DNA of 64,000 nt, from NCBI GenBank assembly GCA_009746045.1, contig RPFO01001885.1, forward strand, positions 1 through 64,000, in the 5' to 3' direction. This DNA comes from Mesostigma viride (taxonomy: Eukaryota > Streptophyta > Mesostigmatophyceae > Mesostigmatales > Mesostigmataceae). Positions 62,196 through 64,000 of this stretch are shown one piece after another. Within the stretch, counting starts at the first letter, position 1. The number at the start of each line of letters is the position of its first letter. Position numbers and translations under genes: made by a program. A model generated the notes under the pieces. That model saw only the letters and a program-made list of their open reading frames with translations, searched no databases and was not told where the DNA came from.

Positions 62196-63995
62196 TCATA
62201 CACTGACACGGATACCATAGGGATTCATATTCTCAAATAGTAGCTGGTATTGTGGGCCAGCTGCATCCCTCAGCTTGGTTAAGGCATCTGCTGGTTTTTC
62301 TTCATCTTCCACATTATGCCAGCTGGAGAAGTAGGTTGCCTCCTGTTTGAGGATCACCCAATCCAGGTCAGTGTGGACAGCAGCAGAAACAGATTTCTTG
62401 GTTAGAAAACTGATCACAGAGTAGCTGTCAGTATAAAGATGTGAGATGACATTGCATGTGCTGCCTGCCTGGGTTTGTAACCAGGTGAGCATGTGCTGCA
62501 GGGAACGAGCATGCAATGCAGCAGACACCACAGCACGACATTCAGCTGAGTTGCTGCTGCCAGGTTTTCTGCGGTGTAGCCTGCTGTACCAGGAAGTGAG
62601 GGACATGTAATCTGACCTGTTGGTGAGAAAAAACAGCCCTGATTCCCGTGCCCCCATCTGATTGATTGTTCTGCTCTCCATGGAGCTGTCCATGACACTG
62701 TGGATATGTGGATGTCTTCCATCAGATTCAGGCCATGGAGGATGAGGGGGGGCAGTCATGGATCAACTTTCTGATGTGACTGCATTTTATCTTGACTAGA
62801 ACATCATGGGTGACCCTGCTGCATGATGACAGCTAAGGGAGCCCCACAGATGGCTGACCACCACCCCAGTTTGCCCTGAACAGTGGCACACATGTGTAAG
62901 GGGAGGCAGGTGTGATGCAGCAGATCTAGACAATCTTGAATATATTCTGCAGGAGGAGAGAGAGAGCAGACCCATTGATCTGGCTGCCTGTGGCAGCTGC
63001 AACATGATGCCACAGAACTGGATGGGTTTTGTGCTCAATTCCACCTGTTTGCCAATCTCATATGATTCCTGGACCTGCTGAATAAATTTTTCCACCTCAG
63101 CTCTAGGCCCACAAATGAGTTGGTCATCTCCATGCCACACAAAGAACAGCAGTCCAGAGGGGGTGGGTACAACAAAAAAGCATGGGTCCAGGTCATCATA
63201 CGTGGCCTTGAGCTTTTTGAATACTTCCTCTGCTGAGTCTCTGAAAATTTTTGGGGCACTGACAAGCCCTTCCACCCCAATGTTGATGATAAGGTGGGGC
63301 TCATCAATGTAAGGTTTCCACACAGCTGGGGTGTCTACCACGTACACCTTCCCTTTCCACACAGATTCAGCCTTTTCTGGGTCCCCCCTGAGGAAGGCCC
63401 TTTTAATATCAGTGGCTTTGCAGACATAGTCTTGGCCTGCATTGAGGTTGTGGAGGAATAGGGAGAGCATGATCCTGAGTGAGGTTTGTTGCAGCCCAGG
63501 TGTGTAGGTTTCCCCTTTTGGCAGTGTGGATGTCCCCTTTAATTCTGTGACACATGGTCTGGCATGGAAGATTGGGGAGCCCACTTTTTGTGGTTTTTGT
63601 TTGAGAACAAATTTTAATCTGAGCTTTTTGGCTCCCTCTGGCACGTCCCATGAAGGGGTGACAGGAGGTTTGTATTGAGGGTTTTTGGGGTTGGGCAGGA
63701 CCCATTCCTGCCTGGCTTGGTGGACAATGGCCATCAGCCACTTGGTAAACCCTTTTTGTGTTTTGCATTCTTGTATGACGTGGGAGTGATTTGGTGCATG
63801 GGGTGAGTGCATGGCTATGTCCCACTTACCCAGCCCAAAGGCTGAGGGATGGAGGAACTGGCTGTGCACTAACTTGTCCAGATCAGGGATCTCCCCTGGT
63901 GCATACTGAGTGTTGACTGCCTTGATGACAGCATCCATACCAGGGACAATACTGGAGAGAGGGATTTTAAAGTGGTCCAGAGGAACTGCACCCAC
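62196..63995 (-). pseudogene. pol: Third copia-type RT and RNase H, frameshifted and partial
   Basis: The frame 63995-62796 carries a copia-like RT: KKLRLKFVLKQKPQKVG, GETYTPGLQQTSLRIMLSLF, KATDIKRAFLRGDPEKAESV and the FVWHGDDQLICG active site. Near 62950-63000 it shifts; the thumb continues in 63013-62804 (EYIQDCLDLLHHT, VQGKLGWWSAICGAPLAVIM). RNase H follows in 62759-62196 with SNSAECRAVVSAALHA, LYTDSYSVISFLTKK and EKPADALTKL. HGDD, GKLGW and AECRA parallel Copia-1, so both belong to one lineage. The 5' part is outside the window, so the integrase-protease order cannot be tested here. Confidence 0.85.
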
Positions 63996-64000
63996 CCCTG

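Overview
This window reads as nuclear DNA from a eukaryote, most likely a unicellular green alga, although the sequence alone does not fix the lineage. The evidence is spliced genes with GT-AG introns, Ty1/copia and chromovirus (Ty3/gypsy) LTR retrotransposons, PAT/Kangaroo-type split direct repeats (Kangaroo is known from Volvox), LINE remnants, piggyBac-like elements, and very long simple-sequence arrays. There is no bacterial gene organisation, no rRNA, and no tRNA gene I can defend. Most of the 64 kb is transposons and tandem repeats. Only a few stretches look like host genes, and I cannot name any of them confidently.

Left part (1-10 kb). A pyrimidine-rich array and a 185-bp tandem repeat precede the last four exons of an unidentified gene (1088-2970, +). 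A 40-bp minisatellite follows. Next is a three-exon minus-strand gene with a BAH-like domain (4274-7154), whose first intron carries about 336 copies of a tetranucleotide that is TGGG on the sense strand. A LINE reverse transcriptase fragment, a near-perfect palindromic foldback element and an 800-bp GGTN array come next.

10-16.3 kb: a complete, probably young copia-type retrotransposon (Copia-1). It has LTRs that look identical by eye, a 5-bp target duplication, intact gag and a single open pol. The pol order is integrase, protease, RT, RNase H, which is not the usual copia order.

18.4-37.8 kb: a three-level nest. A chromovirus (minus strand, target duplication CATAG) has an unusual ORF with an RNase HI/viroplasmin N-terminal-like domain upstream of gag, and a degraded accessory ORF after the chromodomain. 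Its 5' LTR is split by a non-autonomous PAT/Kangaroo-like element with split direct repeats and no target duplication. That element is split in turn by a second copia element (Copia-2, minus strand, target duplication CCATG). By eye, LTR divergence falls in the same order as the nesting.

37.8-46.3 kb: LTR fragments related to the chromovirus, a second complete foldback element, and a third foldback copy broken by a 1.7-kb piggyBac-like element. An inverted second copy of that element lies 2.1 kb away.

46.3-64 kb: a degraded LINE ORF1-like gene, several minisatellites, minus-strand ORFs of unknown function around a GC-rich coding minisatellite, and a 615-bp near-perfect palindrome whose arms include the start of one of these ORFs. 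After these come hexanucleotide arrays (GGGGCA, GGGCGT, GGGGGC), a second PAT-like non-autonomous element, and the 3' part of a third, decayed copia-type element that runs off the window.
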